In this document: piece after piece, positions 10,831 to 30,121 of the stretch
Position numbering within the stretch: position 1 is the stretch's first letter
Layout: every line of letters starts with the position of its first letter
NCBI GenBank assembly: GCA_030248135.1
Contig: JASANC010002096.1
Span: 1 to 32,860 of the forward strand
Direction of reading: 5' to 3'
DNA length: 32,860 nucleotides
From: Theristus sp. LFF4_11
Taxonomy: Eukaryota; Nematoda; Chromadorea; Monhysterida; Xyalidae
Made by a program: the position numbers and the translations under genes
The notes under the pieces: model-generated
What the model was told of the DNA's origin: nothing
Database searches by the model: none
Seen by the model: only the letters and a program-made list of their open reading frames with translations

Positions 10831-13800
10831 TCAAGAGAAGTGAACATGCAGTGGTTGAAGTGGCACGAATGTGACGAACGCAGTGGGCAGCAGCAACAAT
10901 GACTGAAACGCTGACATGCACGTCGAAATCAGCACAGTCTTCCAAAACACCTCAACGACGTACGCTCGCACAAAGATCAGTGGAAGCATGCCCAACACGG
11001 AGCTCAGCATCGCCTGAAGCACTAACAATAATGTATGTGCATATGTGATGCATGCGCATGTAATGCAATAGTGGGAAAAATATTTCAAAATCGTTCAAAG
11101 TTCACCTGCAGTAACGGCCAACCGGCGCAGAGGTAAGAATGATAGAGCCTACGCACAATCAGCTTGGTGGCTTCGGTTTCCGAGAGTCGACTGCGCAGCA
11201 GTTCACTGCGGTGACATTGGCCCCCATGGTCAACGGCTTGTGGAAATGTGTAATAGTGGTAACACAAATGGGCGACGTAGTCCACTGCGACACCGATGGT
11301 CAACAACAGCGCGATTGTCGACACTGTTTCCAAATGGATGCCGCTGATCTGCAGTTAACAAAGAACATTTCAAAGAGAGAACATCGTTGAGTCCAAGAAT
11401 ATTTCTCACGTGAAGATATCCGACAGTGCCGATGGTGATCGAGAAGAGCGCCTGCATCACCCAAAACGACGCTGCTAAATTGCGCACGCACGCAAACACA
11501 AACACAGCCATCAGGAGAATAGCAGCACCTGAGCGCACAATAACTTGCAACAGCATTATCTTATCTTATCGACTCGGCGACGATCAGTGTCCAAACTCGC
11601 ACAATGTGAATACCGTGGGCAAAGCAACAAAATGCGCACCGGCAGTCTGCATGAGTCGCTTGGGCGTTGCGTCAGCGGAGTCGACGACCAGGTCGTACTG
11701 ATGGTAGCTGGACACATTGAACTCTGGGTACGCAGCGAGTATGTGGCGCCTCTGTGCCATCATCGCACGCACGTCGTGCATCGTGTGCATCTGCCTGTAC
11801 GCCATCGACCACCAGAAGCCGTCAATCTTCGTGTCGTTCTCGCTCAGTCGCAAATACACAGCATCGATCATTTTATTGCGAATCTGCTGTAACACCGCCT
11901 GCTGCGTCCATTCCTCGGATGAGTTTGTGCCGAGAAACTCGACCATGGACGAGTAGGTGCGGAACCAGAGACGACTGCCGCGGGCGCCCGTCGAGTAGTG
12001 CGCCAGTCGCTCGAGGCGCGCCGTCATTTCGGCGAATCGCTCACGGACGCTCGCCTCTTGAAACGGTGGATACGTCGGACAGACGAAGCTGACGGTCATG
12101 CAGTCGTGGAACAGTTTCGCCTCGAGCATTTCAGCGGCACGAGCGATCTGATCGTTGTGCATGTACGCGTTCGGCATGCGGAAGACGACGCGCGCAACAC
12201 TGGCGCTCCAAAGTGCCACCGTCACGTGGCACAGTATCGTGCACAGCAGACACACGCGCACCAACAGGCGCCGGTGCTTGTGTTGGTCGTCGAATATGTA
12301 GCTGCAATACGAACCAACTAACAAGTCACTGCTTGGATTTGGCTGCACACTCTAATCTGATATGATATGGCAGATAGTTCAGAGCCACCGCCGACAGAAA
12401 GCACCTGTCCTGCCAGTCTATGACCATTTTTTTAAACGTGTCCCACTGAAATGACGTCATGTGCCGTCAACCATGCGCTTGGCGTTCACTGCAAACCAAA
12501 CTTTCCCTTTAGCCGATTTCTTCCCGTAAACATATGGTAAATGTCGAATCAGTCACACCAAACTGACATTTTAGTGCCTGAACTTTGACAAACGGGCATT
12601 TTTAAAGCAAATGACGTCATTTTAGTTCGGACACGTTTGAATAAATCCACAACACATACATGTAGACAAAACAGTTTGTAAAATTCAGCGGAACCAACGT
12701 CAAGAAACGCTGGAACCAATCGGACAGTCGCGTGGCATCGCCGTGTTGCCTGTGCAGTGTGCTGCCAGTGCTGTTGTCACCACGCTCTTTGCGTCGTGCC
12801 AAGATGACCATGCACGCCAGATAGAATGACAACTGATACAGATAGTCGACTGCCAGGCCCATTGCTGTGAATCTGCCAAAGGAGTACTGGGTTAGAAAGC
12901 AGACAGTTGATTTGAAACATGGGATTATTGAACAGCATCTGACCGACTGAACATGCTGATCAACGGGAACGATGAGAAGGTGCCCACGAGAAAGCACAGG
13001 ATGTCCGTCAGTGATGTGATCGTGACAGACACGCCGGCGTGCGCCAACGTCATGCCAGTTCGCTCTTCGACTGACAGCCGTCTGTGCGTGCGACGCCACG
13101 CGCTCAGCAGCAGAAACGCATCGTCCACACCTGTGCGTATTTGGGCTAATCGTTTTCAGATTGAACATACCGTATTACCTCTATTAAACCCCCCCCCCAA
13201 AATTAAACCCCCCCCCCAAAAAAAATAAACCCCCACCCCCTCGACAAGTTTCCAAATAATCCCCCCAAAATAATCCCCCATGGGGGATTATTGAAACCTG
13301 TTTGAAACACATACCCAGCGAATTCAGTGGCTGGTTGCAGTGAAAATGATGAAATTGTGCTACCAAAGGCCCCAAATGGATGAGTTAATGGTAATTTCAT
13401 TACAAAAGGCTGTTGTAAAAGGAAATTTCTATGTAGAGTAGAAGTTTCTGCGACTTCCTTCCTGCCATGGAAGGTATTTTTGCCATTTTGCCCACTCCTA
13501 AAAATGGTTTCCAAATAAACCCCCCCCCCCAAAAAAAAAAAGCCCCCCCCAAAAATAAACCCCTACCCCCAGAAGTCGCTGAAGAAATAAACCCCCATGG
13601 GGGTTTATTAGAGGTAATACGGTAAGTCTCCCAAAGTCACTTTCAAGTTTCGTTCAACAGTATGCTAAAAAGGTACTTGAATAGATGGCCGGTGTGCCGT
13701 CCGTCTGGGTATCCAACCGTGTACCGGAAATAAAAATGGACCAAAATGCCGGTTGTGGTGTGGGTTGCTACATATTTTTATTTTTGAAACATCACGTGGG

Positions 13801-16149
13801 ACAACCAGGCGGACAAGACACCGGACATCTGTGGGTGGTTTTCTTCATGGCCCGGCGGGAAAGGCAGTGACGCAATTTGGCCGACCCAGGCGTCTCGGTC
13901 GGGTGTGGACGCTGTGTAAGAGCTGCGTCGTTGTGCACAACATCTGTGGGTCAGCTTTGTCAGCGTGTATACACCAACCAATCACAAGGACAAGAAACGG
14001 CACAACGACGAGCAAATCGAAGGCACGTTGCTTGCACGCGATCAACACGCAGAACGCAGTGACAAAGGCCATGACGGGGCCGACGAGAGCGAGCAGCGCC
14101 TCCAGATGTTGACTCTCGGCCAGTGTCCTGCGCAGCAACGTCGCCACACAAAACACGCTGAGGATCAGGCCTGACGGCGCAAAGTACGGCAACGTCGTCA
14201 GTTGCACGTGCCGCTGTGCTCTGCTGTCCATGTTGCGGCTGAACATTGCCATCTGCAGTTGCTGTTTGCTGTCGCTTTGCTCAGCATTGAATCGGTGCAT
14301 CTGCTCGGTGACACGCTGCTCGAACGCATCCACCAGACCAGCAATGTTCTCGCGCACGTGGTAGTTCAGAACGATCAGGCCGAAATCACTCAGTCGCTCG
14401 TCATCATCGGACAGCGTCACTTGGCCCACCGTGTAACCGATGTAGACCGGGCGCGTGTGCGCGTGCGCCTGTGCACAAACACGTATGCACATACAGGGTG
14501 TTTCAGAAGTAGTGGGTAGGCGTTTGACGCGTTATTTCTCGAGTTGTGTTGAACCATATTCAATGAAATTTTGGACAGTTATTCAGGAAAGTTCAACTTA
14601 GATTTGTGCAAAATTTCAGAGAAATTCATTCACCTGCACACGAATGACAGAGCAAAACACAAAAACAATTCAAAAATGGACCAGAAAATACCAGATCACG
14701 CGATACCACCGGACAACAAAGGACAATACTCCAATGCAAACATTCAAAAGAACACTTCAAAATATGTATGGCAATAACAACAAACATCAACAACAACGAC
14801 AACAGTCACCTCAATCAAAGTTCTCAAAGTGTTCACCGTGAGCCTCAATGTATCGCTTGCACCTATCCGTCACAGACAAAACCAAGGGAAAGACAGTGAT
14901 AGAAAGGTCTAGCACGTTCCAAAAGCTAGTAAATATGAAAAAACCAAAAAAAAAACAAATTGGATTAAAAAAACATTTCGTATTCATGCATGCAACAATT
15001 CGGCCGCATACAAGCTAATGTTCACCCGGTGCCAAACAAGAACCCCGTTGCGTGATGAAATCAATGTTTTTGTATGTTTTGCTTTGTCATTCCTGTGCAG
15101 GTGAATGAATTTCTCTGAAACTTTGCACAAATCTAAGTTGAGTTTTTCTGAACACTAGTCTAAAATTCCATCGAATATGGTTCAACATAACTCGAGAAAT
15201 AACGCGTCAAACACCTACCCACCACTTCGGAAACACCCTGTATTGTGCGCTCAGACAAAAACACACTGAACAGAACATGTGAACAGACCGCTGGTATGCT
15301 CAACAGTCTTGTTGACCTGTCGGTTTGTTTGAAGGTTGCATTTTTGCCGCGCCGCGAAACTCATCTGACGACACACACTAGCAGCACTAATCACATATGC
15401 ACATACCTTTGGGTAAGTCAGTCGTATTTTGATTTTCGAATTTGGCGGTGGATCGACGTATTCGTTGATGACGGTCAAGATGGCATCGTTCGACCAATCG
15501 CCGACGCACAGTTGATCGCAAACGTCTGCGTAACGATATTTCACCAGTTTCCCATTGCGCGCCACTCGAATGTCCAGTTGCTGCTCGAGAAATCGATTGA
15601 ACGCAATGATCTCCGAAATGTCAGTCGGATTGAAGAGCGACCCATTAAGATTGCTGACAACCGGACCGTCTGTATCGGTTTTTCTGGTGATATACAGTTG
15701 AACCTGCAAGACCAGATGTCATTGTTCTTGTTGGCAACGGCAATACTGACATCCACATCACTTTGATTACATGCATGCTACAGCATGGGCGACGCGTCAC
15801 TGGTACTAGCGCTAAAAAGATTCATGAACGCATGTGCATTTTTAACTGTGCATTCCTTCGTTAGACTTGTGTTGCCAATTTTTCCTCCATGACTGCATCT
15901 GAAGCCAACATTGCTCACCATGTAGTAGCCATGCGTTGAGACGAGCGTGTACGCCTGTACAGCCGTTCGTTCGTACTCGGACGGTGAGCCCTCCGGCTCA
16001 AGGATGTCCCAGACGTTGTCGACGATCGAGAAGTTGAGCAAGCCGACCAGACTGACCGCAGTCAGCAGCACTGGCACTGCCACAAAGCACCACGGATGCC
16101 TGCCAACGAACCTGCCCAACCGATAGAAGCATCGCTCGACAGTCCGCAT
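10831..16149 (-). CDS. Patched-related (PTR) sterol-sensing-domain membrane protein, nine exons
   Basis: This is an RND-type multipass membrane protein of the Patched-related family, whose members act in lipid/sterol handling, cuticle and secretion in nematodes. Exons on the minus strand: 16149-15919, 15703-15407, 14468-13979, 13130-12944, 12872-12699, 12301-11640, 11528-11410, 11348-11106 and 11013-10831. Phases agree; 2586 nt give 861 residues, the usual family length. TM1 is near residues 17-37 after a short cytosolic start. A large lumenal loop follows, then the sterol-sensing block with VVVPFLVLVIGVDDAF (GVDD at 340-343) and GVSVTITSLTDILCFLVG. The second half has its own loop and the matching TIGVAVDY motif (G739, D743), then the AGWPLLQ segment. 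Exon 5 may end at 12660 instead of 12699 (both phase 2); the shorter form fits the family better. The exon 6/7 junction was also chosen by family fit. MITEs occupy introns 2 and 3. Which PTR paralogue it is cannot be told. Confidence 0.93.
13170..13622. mobile_element. MITE family W, copy W1, in PTR intron 3
   Basis: The 453-bp element has ends CCGTATTACCTCTA and TAGAGGTAATACGG. TA lies directly outside each end (13168-13169 and 13623-13624), which suggests a TA-target superfamily. C-rich runs next to both ends pair with each other. The middle (about 13270-13500) is unique, unlike a simple palindrome. It sits in reverse orientation to W2 at 16168-16614, and the two are very similar over their whole length. 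It lies inside the PTR intron between 13979 and 13130. Confidence 0.88.
14494..15240. mobile_element. Mariner-type MITE with long inverted repeats in PTR intron 2
   Basis: The element starts CAGGGTGTTTCAGAAGTAGT and ends with the inverse (ACCACTTCGGAAACACCCTG), with TA outside both ends. The inverted arms extend for about 165 bp (14494-14660 and 15075-15240), sharing for example GACGCGTTATTTCTCGAGTT. The 747-bp element has no transposase frame. The CAGGGTG tip is shared with the mariner-type element at 8526 and, more loosely, with the element at 25180. It lies entirely within the intron between 15407 and 14468. Confidence 0.9.
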
Positions 16150-16167
16150 AGCTCCACCACGTTATTA

Positions 16168-16614
16168 CCGTATTACCTCTAATAAACCCCCATGGGGGTT
16201 TATTTCTTCAGCGACTTCTGGGGGTGGGGGTTTATTTTGGGGGGGGGGTTATTTTGGGGGGGGGGTTTATTTGGAAACCATTTTAGGGGTGGGCAAAATG
16301 GCAAAAATACCTTCCATGGCAGGAAGGAAGTCGCAGAAACTTCTACTCTACATAGAAATTTCCTTTTACAACAGCCTTTTGCAATGAAATTACTATTAAC
16401 TCATCCATTTGGGGCCTTTGGTAGCACAATTTCATCATTTTCACTGCAACCAGCCACTGAATTCGCTGGGTATGTGTTTCAAACAGGTTTCCAATAATCC
16501 CCCATGGGGGATTATTTTGGGGGGGGGATTATTTGGAAACTTGTCGAGGGGGTGGGGGTTTATTTTTGGGGGGGGGGTTTAATTTGGGGGGGGGGTTTAA
16601 TAGAGGTAATACGG
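16168..16614. mobile_element. MITE family W, copy W2, just upstream of the PTR start
   Basis: The 447-bp element carries the same ends as W1 (CCGTATTACC / GGTAATACGG) with TA outside both ends (16166-16167 and 16615-16616). It is the reverse complement of W1, almost base for base apart from the lengths of the G/C runs. Its near end is only 18 bases upstream of the PTR start codon, so the leader or promoter of that gene must lie within or beyond the element. Confidence 0.9.
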
Positions 16615-16616
16615 TA

Positions 16617-17340
16617 TGCCGAAGTCAGAAAAAATCCACAATTCAAAAAGCAGTCTCAGGAAGTTTTTTTGTCAACTGCGGTGCACATCGTGAACGAAAA
16701 AGCAATCGATGACATTCTTTTTTTGTTAAAAACTTCACCGTTTAAGGTCAAACAGCGCACAGCTGCTGGAAAGGCGACATTGTCGGCGTCATTGGTTCTC
16801 TTATAAAAAATCAATTATGCTACGATTTTGTTTTTTTTGTATTTTTCATCATGCTCAAGATTCAAGAACACTCATATTGCCGGTTTTCATGAACGCGACG
16901 CGACTAACCACAAGCAACGTATGTTCTGCACCTACCAGTTCATAGACTGCTCTTTCCATTAAAAAAGCCACAATAATAAGTAACAATGTTTGCAACGTGT
17001 TTCTGCATGCGAATAAAGTTTATTTTCAATGTTCAACAACGTGAAAATGCAACGCGCACACATCTATTTACCTTGTTTCATTCTGACGCATGTTCTAATA
17101 AACTGACATTTCCAAATTGAAAAGCGAACAGTTTCAAGCAAAAAATAGTACGATAGCATTACACCCGCGACTGCGCGCACGCGTTTGCGAGAAGGGTGAG
17201 AACTGACAAACGGAAAATTTTGCAGATTTCTGTCGGAAATTGGGATTCAGATATTTCTCATCGAACTTGTCGCAAAATGCAGTTGTAGAGAAAATGTTTC
17301 ACGGATGCGCGGCAATTTGAAATCATCAACGCATTCAAAC
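16617..17340. other. Region between the PTR and ATAD2-type genes, no secure gene
   Basis: A plus-strand open stretch at about 16617-16806 reads like protein in its second half (STAVHIVNEKAIDDILFLL, then KTSPFKVKQRTAAGKATL) and ends at a TAA. It has no ATG of its own, and its frame continues leftward into MITE W2. It might be a terminal exon. A TTTATT at 17019-17024 could serve as a distant poly(A) signal for the minus-strand ATAD2-type gene. Confidence 0.3.
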
Positions 17341-17369
17341 ACTTCTTGTTTACTTTTTTTACCTTCAGC

Positions 17370-17654
17370 ATGAAAAAATGCGAGAACATGCACCAACGAA
17401 CTGACACAGAAGTTTCACGTTGGCAAAAACAGTACCCTAACTGGTTATTTTTTCATACACGTACAATTCGCTCTACCCGCGCTCAGGAAAAAAACCGAAA
17501 CAACCGGCAGTATTTGAATGAGATATTAAAATCACACAATTCTCTTCGTAATTGTGTTGAAAGAAAAGGGAAAATGGTTGTTGACACGGAATATTATTTA
17601 AAAATTAAAAGCATTGTAAAGCTATTAAAAAACGGTAAAACATGGAATTAACGG
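17370..17654 (+). CDS. Possible small gene or terminal exon, function unknown
   Basis: The frame starts at the ATG directly after a strong splice acceptor (polypyrimidine tract then CTTCAG, ending about 17368) and runs 94 codons to a TAA. A canonical AATAAA follows within a few bases (about 17664). The product is basic and hydrophilic, with WQKQYPNWLFFHTRTIRSTR near the N-terminus and TEYYLKIKSIVKLLKNGKTW at the C-terminus. I do not recognise the family. The acceptor before the ATG could be a cis-splice site of a longer gene or a trans-splice site. It would converge on the end of the ATAD2-type gene. It could also be a chance open frame. Confidence 0.35.
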
Positions 17655-17769
17655 TGTTGTAAATAAAATAGAAAGCTGTTGAAATGTCATTGAATTGGGT
17701 ACTAGCAGTTTCAAAATACCACCAAATGAAGCCAATGAAACAGCGGTTGTCTACAAAGCGACGAGTATG

Positions 17770-26558
<8,789 letters not shown>

Positions 26559-26696
26559 TTCGATTTCAGTTCAGTCAGAGGCAAAAAACGTTTCGTTTCG
26601 TACTTCCCACAGTTCCATTCCTACCAAAAAACTTTTCTGCCACCTTGGGTTGTTAAAAAAAGGGAAATCGTCATCGTCATCAGCATCGAACCGACG
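26559..26696 (-). promoter_or_regulatory. Short upstream region of the ATAD2-type gene
   Basis: About 140 bases separate the proposed start from the first transposon-derived sequence. I see no TATA box or other named element. The start codon could be 26556-26558 or the in-frame ATG 21 bases later. Confidence 0.3.
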
Positions 26697-26784
26697 ATAT
26701 GGTTGTTCCAGAGCCGGGCCGGGGGGGGGGGTTGGGGGCAGCACCGTGGGCCCAAAAAAATTTTCGAGGGGGTATGGTACCGTG
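26697..26784. mobile_element. Fragments of Z and Y transposon ends
   Basis: GGTTGTTCCAGAGCCGGG at about 26701 resembles the Z tip. CACCGTGGGCCCAAAAAAAT at about 26741, followed by TTTTCGAGGGGGTATGGTACCGTG, matches the inverted right end of Y elements (compare 28820-28865). Both are truncated. Confidence 0.65.
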
Positions 26785-27239
26785 CATAGTTGTTCCAGAT
26801 CCGAGGGGTTGGGGGGGCCGATATAGATAGCTGGAGCAAATTTTCTTGATAGATAGATAGCTGGAAAATTTTGGGGGGGGGGGGCCGCGGGGGGGGCCAT
26901 GTGACTTTGGGGGGGGGGCGGTCAAAATTTTGAAATTTGATAGATAGATAGCTAAAACAATAAAAAGCTATAAAAACAGCAAAATAATGCTAAAAATACA
27001 CTAAAAATCAAGTATAAGCGCGTATTTTACCTAAAATTAGCAAAATTTTCAAGAATTACGAGCAAAAATGGTCAATTTTGCTCAAAAACTGACTCATTTT
27101 ATGTCCTCGAAGACAAAAATTTTCAGATAGATAGCTGGCTGAGAAAATTTTTTAGATAGATAATAGCTGAGCCGAAAAAACCTGTTTGATAGAGATAGAT
27201 TCGTAAATTTTTTGGGGGGGGGCCGGCCCCCCCAGGCCA
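26785..27239. mobile_element. hAT-like MITE family Z, copy Z2 (right end altered)
   Basis: From CATAGTTGTTCCAGATCCGAG onward the sequence follows Z1 (4845-5322) closely, including the GATAGATAGCTGG motifs and the G run near 27205. The last 20 or so bases, which should be the CTAGAACAACTATG tip, are replaced by CCCCCCCAGGCCA. GTACCGTG lies directly before the left tip (26777-26784) and again directly after the altered right end (27240-27247). This would fit an 8-bp duplication if the right tip has been lost or rewritten. Confidence 0.75.
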
Positions 27240-27444
27240 GTACCGTGTAGGGTTGTTAAAAAAAAACAAAAATCGTCATTTTTGTTTTTTTAAAAAAAAA
27301 AATTTTTTTTAAAAAAAAAATTTCAAAAATCAAAGTTGTGCTAAATCAATCAGGGAGTCCGAAGAACCACATATGATATGCAAGCGCCTCCCGAATGACT
27401 CCCGTATGGCGGAACTTTGCAGATTTTGTTTTGGTGACCTCAAT

Positions 27445-28865
27445 CAGTACCGTGGGCGGGGGGGGGGGGTGGGGGGGGTACACCCCCCCAGAGCACCGGT
27501 AATTGCTAAAAACACCGCAGCGGTGAAAACACCGCACCGATGAAAACACCGCACGGTGAAAACACCGCACCGCTGAATAAACACCCACGGTGTGATGTTC
27601 TGGAACAGGTTGGGTCAGCATGAATATAGGGTGTTGTACCAACAGATTTTTTGCCGTTAATAAAGTTTTTTTTTGTTTTTCGTGGTTCATCTTGTGATGT
27701 TTGCTGATTAACGAATGATTCACAGAGACCATTCTTCTGATAACGTAACACATAACGTCGCCCAGATCACGATTTCCTCGGCCGATTTCGACGATCGATG
27801 GCTCAATCAACTCAGCAGACCATCCGGAACTCGATGATGTGTCGATTCGTGGTTGGATTTTTCACGGTTTTCTGAAAATCGAAAAAATCAAATCACAATA
27901 AATTGGTGTTTTTGTGTTTTTTCGTAAATTTTTTTTATTGTACAATGACCAATGTTAAATAAAACCATAAACCAACCACAATCGACACATCATCGTGTTT
28001 CGGATGCTCTGCTGAGTTGATTGTGCCAACGATCGGCGCAAACGGGCGAGGAAATCGTGATCTGGGCGACGTTATGCTGTTACGTTATCAGAAGAATGGT
28101 CACTGTTAATCATTCGTTAAGCAAACATCACAAGATAACCACGAAAAACAAAAAAAAACTTCATTAATTTCGGCAATAAAATCTGTTGGTACAACACCCT
28201 ATATTCATGCCGACCCCAACCGTTCCCATAAATCACACCGTGCGATGTTTCTCATCGGTGCGGTGTTTTCATGTGAGCCATCGGTGCGGTGATTTTCACC
28301 GCTGCGGTGTTTTTATACACAGAATCCAGAGCACCCGAGACCGTCGGGTGGGGGGGGGGGGGGGGGGGCACCGTGCCACCCCCCCCCCCCCTAAAACAGG
28401 ACCACCCCCCCCATCGTACCCCCCCCCGAAAATTTGGCTGACACCCCCCCCCCCCCCCCCCCCAATGAAATTTTGTCTGGCGGACACCCCCCCCCCAAAA
28501 TTTTCTGCACACCCAAAATTTTTTTTAGAAAATCATGATTTTTTTTAGATAAATTCAATAATATAAGCTTAATATATTTTAACTTGACCATCGAAATTGT
28601 AATTTCAAGGTTTTTGCCGGATAATTTAGCGTGTTTCCTTTCATATTTGAGCGAAAAAAATTTCATGGAGGGGGAGGTGGGGGGTGGACCCCCCCCCCAA
28701 AGAAAATTTTGAAAAAATGCACCCCCCCCCCATGGGACCCCCTGGGGGGGTCCCACGTTACCATAGGGTGGACCCCCCCCCGCCCGGTTTGGTGGGCACC
28801 CCCCCCCCCCCCCCCCCACGGTACCATACCCCCCCCTCGAAAATTTTTTTGGGCCCACGGTACTG
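27445..28865. mobile_element. hAT-like element family Y, copy Y1, nested in X2
   Basis: The 1421-bp insert has tips CAGTACCGTGGGC and GCCCACGGTACTG. It is flanked by the 8-bp duplication ACCTCAAT (27437-27444 and 28866-28873). The uninterrupted copy X1 carries this site only once, as GGTGACCTCAATTACC in inverse orientation (about 3134-3149), which proves insertion. Inside are very long G and C runs, a minisatellite of AACACCGCACCG type, and a long inverted repeat (about 27490-27850 against 27950-28320). No transposase frame was seen. Confidence 0.92.
27490..28320. repeat. Long imperfect palindrome inside Y1
   Basis: The left arm contains AACACCGCAGCGGTG minisatellite units, then GGGTGTTGTACCAACAGATT, GATAACGTAACA and CATCATCGAG-type sequence read inversely. 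The right arm has the mirror series: GACACATCATCG near 27985, CGTTATCAGAAGAATGG near 28083, AATCTGTTGGTACAACACCC near 28180, then GGTGCGGTGTTTTCA. The arms are about 350 bases and the centre is a spacer of about 100 AT-rich bases near 27850-27955. The arms have diverged by substitutions, and no open frame spans them. Confidence 0.85.
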
Positions 28866-29408
28866 ACCTCAATTACCCCTTTTCCAAACCGTCACCATGC
28901 CTCTTCTTGTGTTTTGACCTCCAAAACGTCACTAATTGTCCCCAGCTAAGCTAATGCTAAAGTGAAGACAAACATACCGCCTTGAAATTCGATCAATTCT
29001 TCTGATGGTGTCGCGACGACACGACACGAAGCAGCAACCAGACAACGTAGCGCTTGCAAACGGAGCAGCGAGCACAATCGGACGCTCTGCGAGGCGAATC
29101 GTCACCTTATCTGCATCGGAAATGGTAGGCTAAGCTTTGGGACGCTCAAAAACTTCATCGCAGATGTTGTCGAAACCTAAAATCAGTCGGTAAAACGGCC
29201 CAAAATCGACTGCTAAAGGTTTTTTTTACGAGGTAAAATCAAAGAAAATTTTTGTTTAACTTTATAAATATTGTTCCTAAATTGATGTTTTCAGATCATA
29301 TTATAGGAAATTTTTTCGAATTTTTTTTTTTTTAAAAATCGGCATTTTTGTTTTTTTTTAATCACTTTTTTTTAAAAAAAAAATTTTCATTTTTGTTTAA
29401 CAACCCTA

Positions 29409-29564
29409 GTACCGTGGGCGAGGGGGGGGTGGGGGGTACACCCCCCCAGAACCGAACGAGAAAGCAAAGGTTCGAGGGGGGGGGGGTCGTCACGTGGGGG
29501 CGGGGGAGCCGAACATTTTACAGTGGGGCGTGGCAGTCATGGTACAGTGACACCCCCCCCAGGC
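29409..29564. mobile_element. Left part of a Y-family element (Y0) split by X2
   Basis: GTACCGTGGGCGAGGGGG at 29409, joined with CA at 27238-27239, recreates the Y tip CAGTACCGTGGGC that X2 interrupted. The first 45 or so bases match Y2. After that the sequence (about 29452-29550) is unlike the other Y copies. The same 8 bases, CCCCAGGC, precede this tip (27230-27237) and also flank Y2. Confidence 0.65.
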
Positions 29565-30121
29565 CAGTACCGTGGGCGAGGGGGGGGGGGGGGGGGTACA
29601 CCCCCAGAGCACCAGAGACCGTCGGGTGGGGGGGGGGGGGGCCGTGCCACCCCCCCCTAACCCCGGGCACCCCCCCCCCCATCGGACCCCCCCCCCACGA
29701 AAAATTGGCCGCCACCCCCCCCCCACCCCCCATGAAATTTTGTCTGGCGGAGACCCCCCCCCCAAAAATTTCCGTAAACACTACATTTTTTTTCGAAAAT
29801 CATTATGTTTTGTCTATAAAGTCAATAATAAAAGATGAATAAATGATAACTTGACCATATTAATAGTAATTTCAAAGATTTTGAAGCAAAATTTAGCGTT
29901 TTCCTTCAAAATTTAAGCGAAAAATTATTATGGGGGGGTGGGGGGGTGGACCCCCCCCCCATAAATTTTTGAAAAAACGCACCCCCCATGGGACCCCCCT
30001 GGGGGGGGGGGGTCCCACGTTACCATAGGTTGGACCCCCCCTCACTTTTTGGTCGGCACCCCCCCCCCCCCCCACGGCACCATACCCCCCCTTCGAAAAT
30101 TGTTTTGGGCCCACGGTACTG
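29565..30121. mobile_element. hAT-like element family Y, copy Y2
   Basis: The 557-bp element has tips CAGTACCGTGGGC and GCCCACGGTACTG and is flanked by the 8-bp duplication CCCCAGGC (29557-29564 and 30122-30129). The G runs near each end pair with C runs. It contains the roughly 150-bp AT-rich module shared with Y1 (from about 29790, ending GCGAAAAATTATTATGG). No transposase frame is present. Confidence 0.87.

Larger units (their letters stand above)
27248..29408. mobile_element. hAT-like MITE family X, copy X2, split by insertion of Y1
   Basis: The ends are TAGGGTTGTTAAA and TTAACAACCCTA. Both sides carry the identical 8-bp duplication GTACCGTG (27240-27247 and 29409-29416). It is in inverse orientation to X1 and is interrupted by Y1 at 27445-28865. 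Subtracting Y1 and one duplication copy leaves 732 bases, close to the 727 of X1. The X halves show clear sequence match to X1, for example TGGCGGAACTTTGCAGATTT and GGAGCAGCGAGCACAATCGG. Confidence 0.92.

Noticed and set aside
11139..12321. Plus-strand open frames across the PTR exons
   Set aside because: Arginine/histidine/serine-rich shadows of the GC-rich PTR exons on the other strand.
13184..13532. Glycine-rich open frames over MITE W1, and equivalents at 16192-16806 and 28252-31051
   Set aside because: They are translations of G and C runs in MITEs, rich in G or P, and arise only from homopolymer tracts. Only the unique end of the 16504-16806 frame is mentioned, as doubtful.
14571..14841. 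Asparagine/lysine/glutamine-rich plus-strand frames in PTR intron 2
   Set aside because: They lie inside the TA-flanked MITE at 14494-15240 and show no conserved domain.
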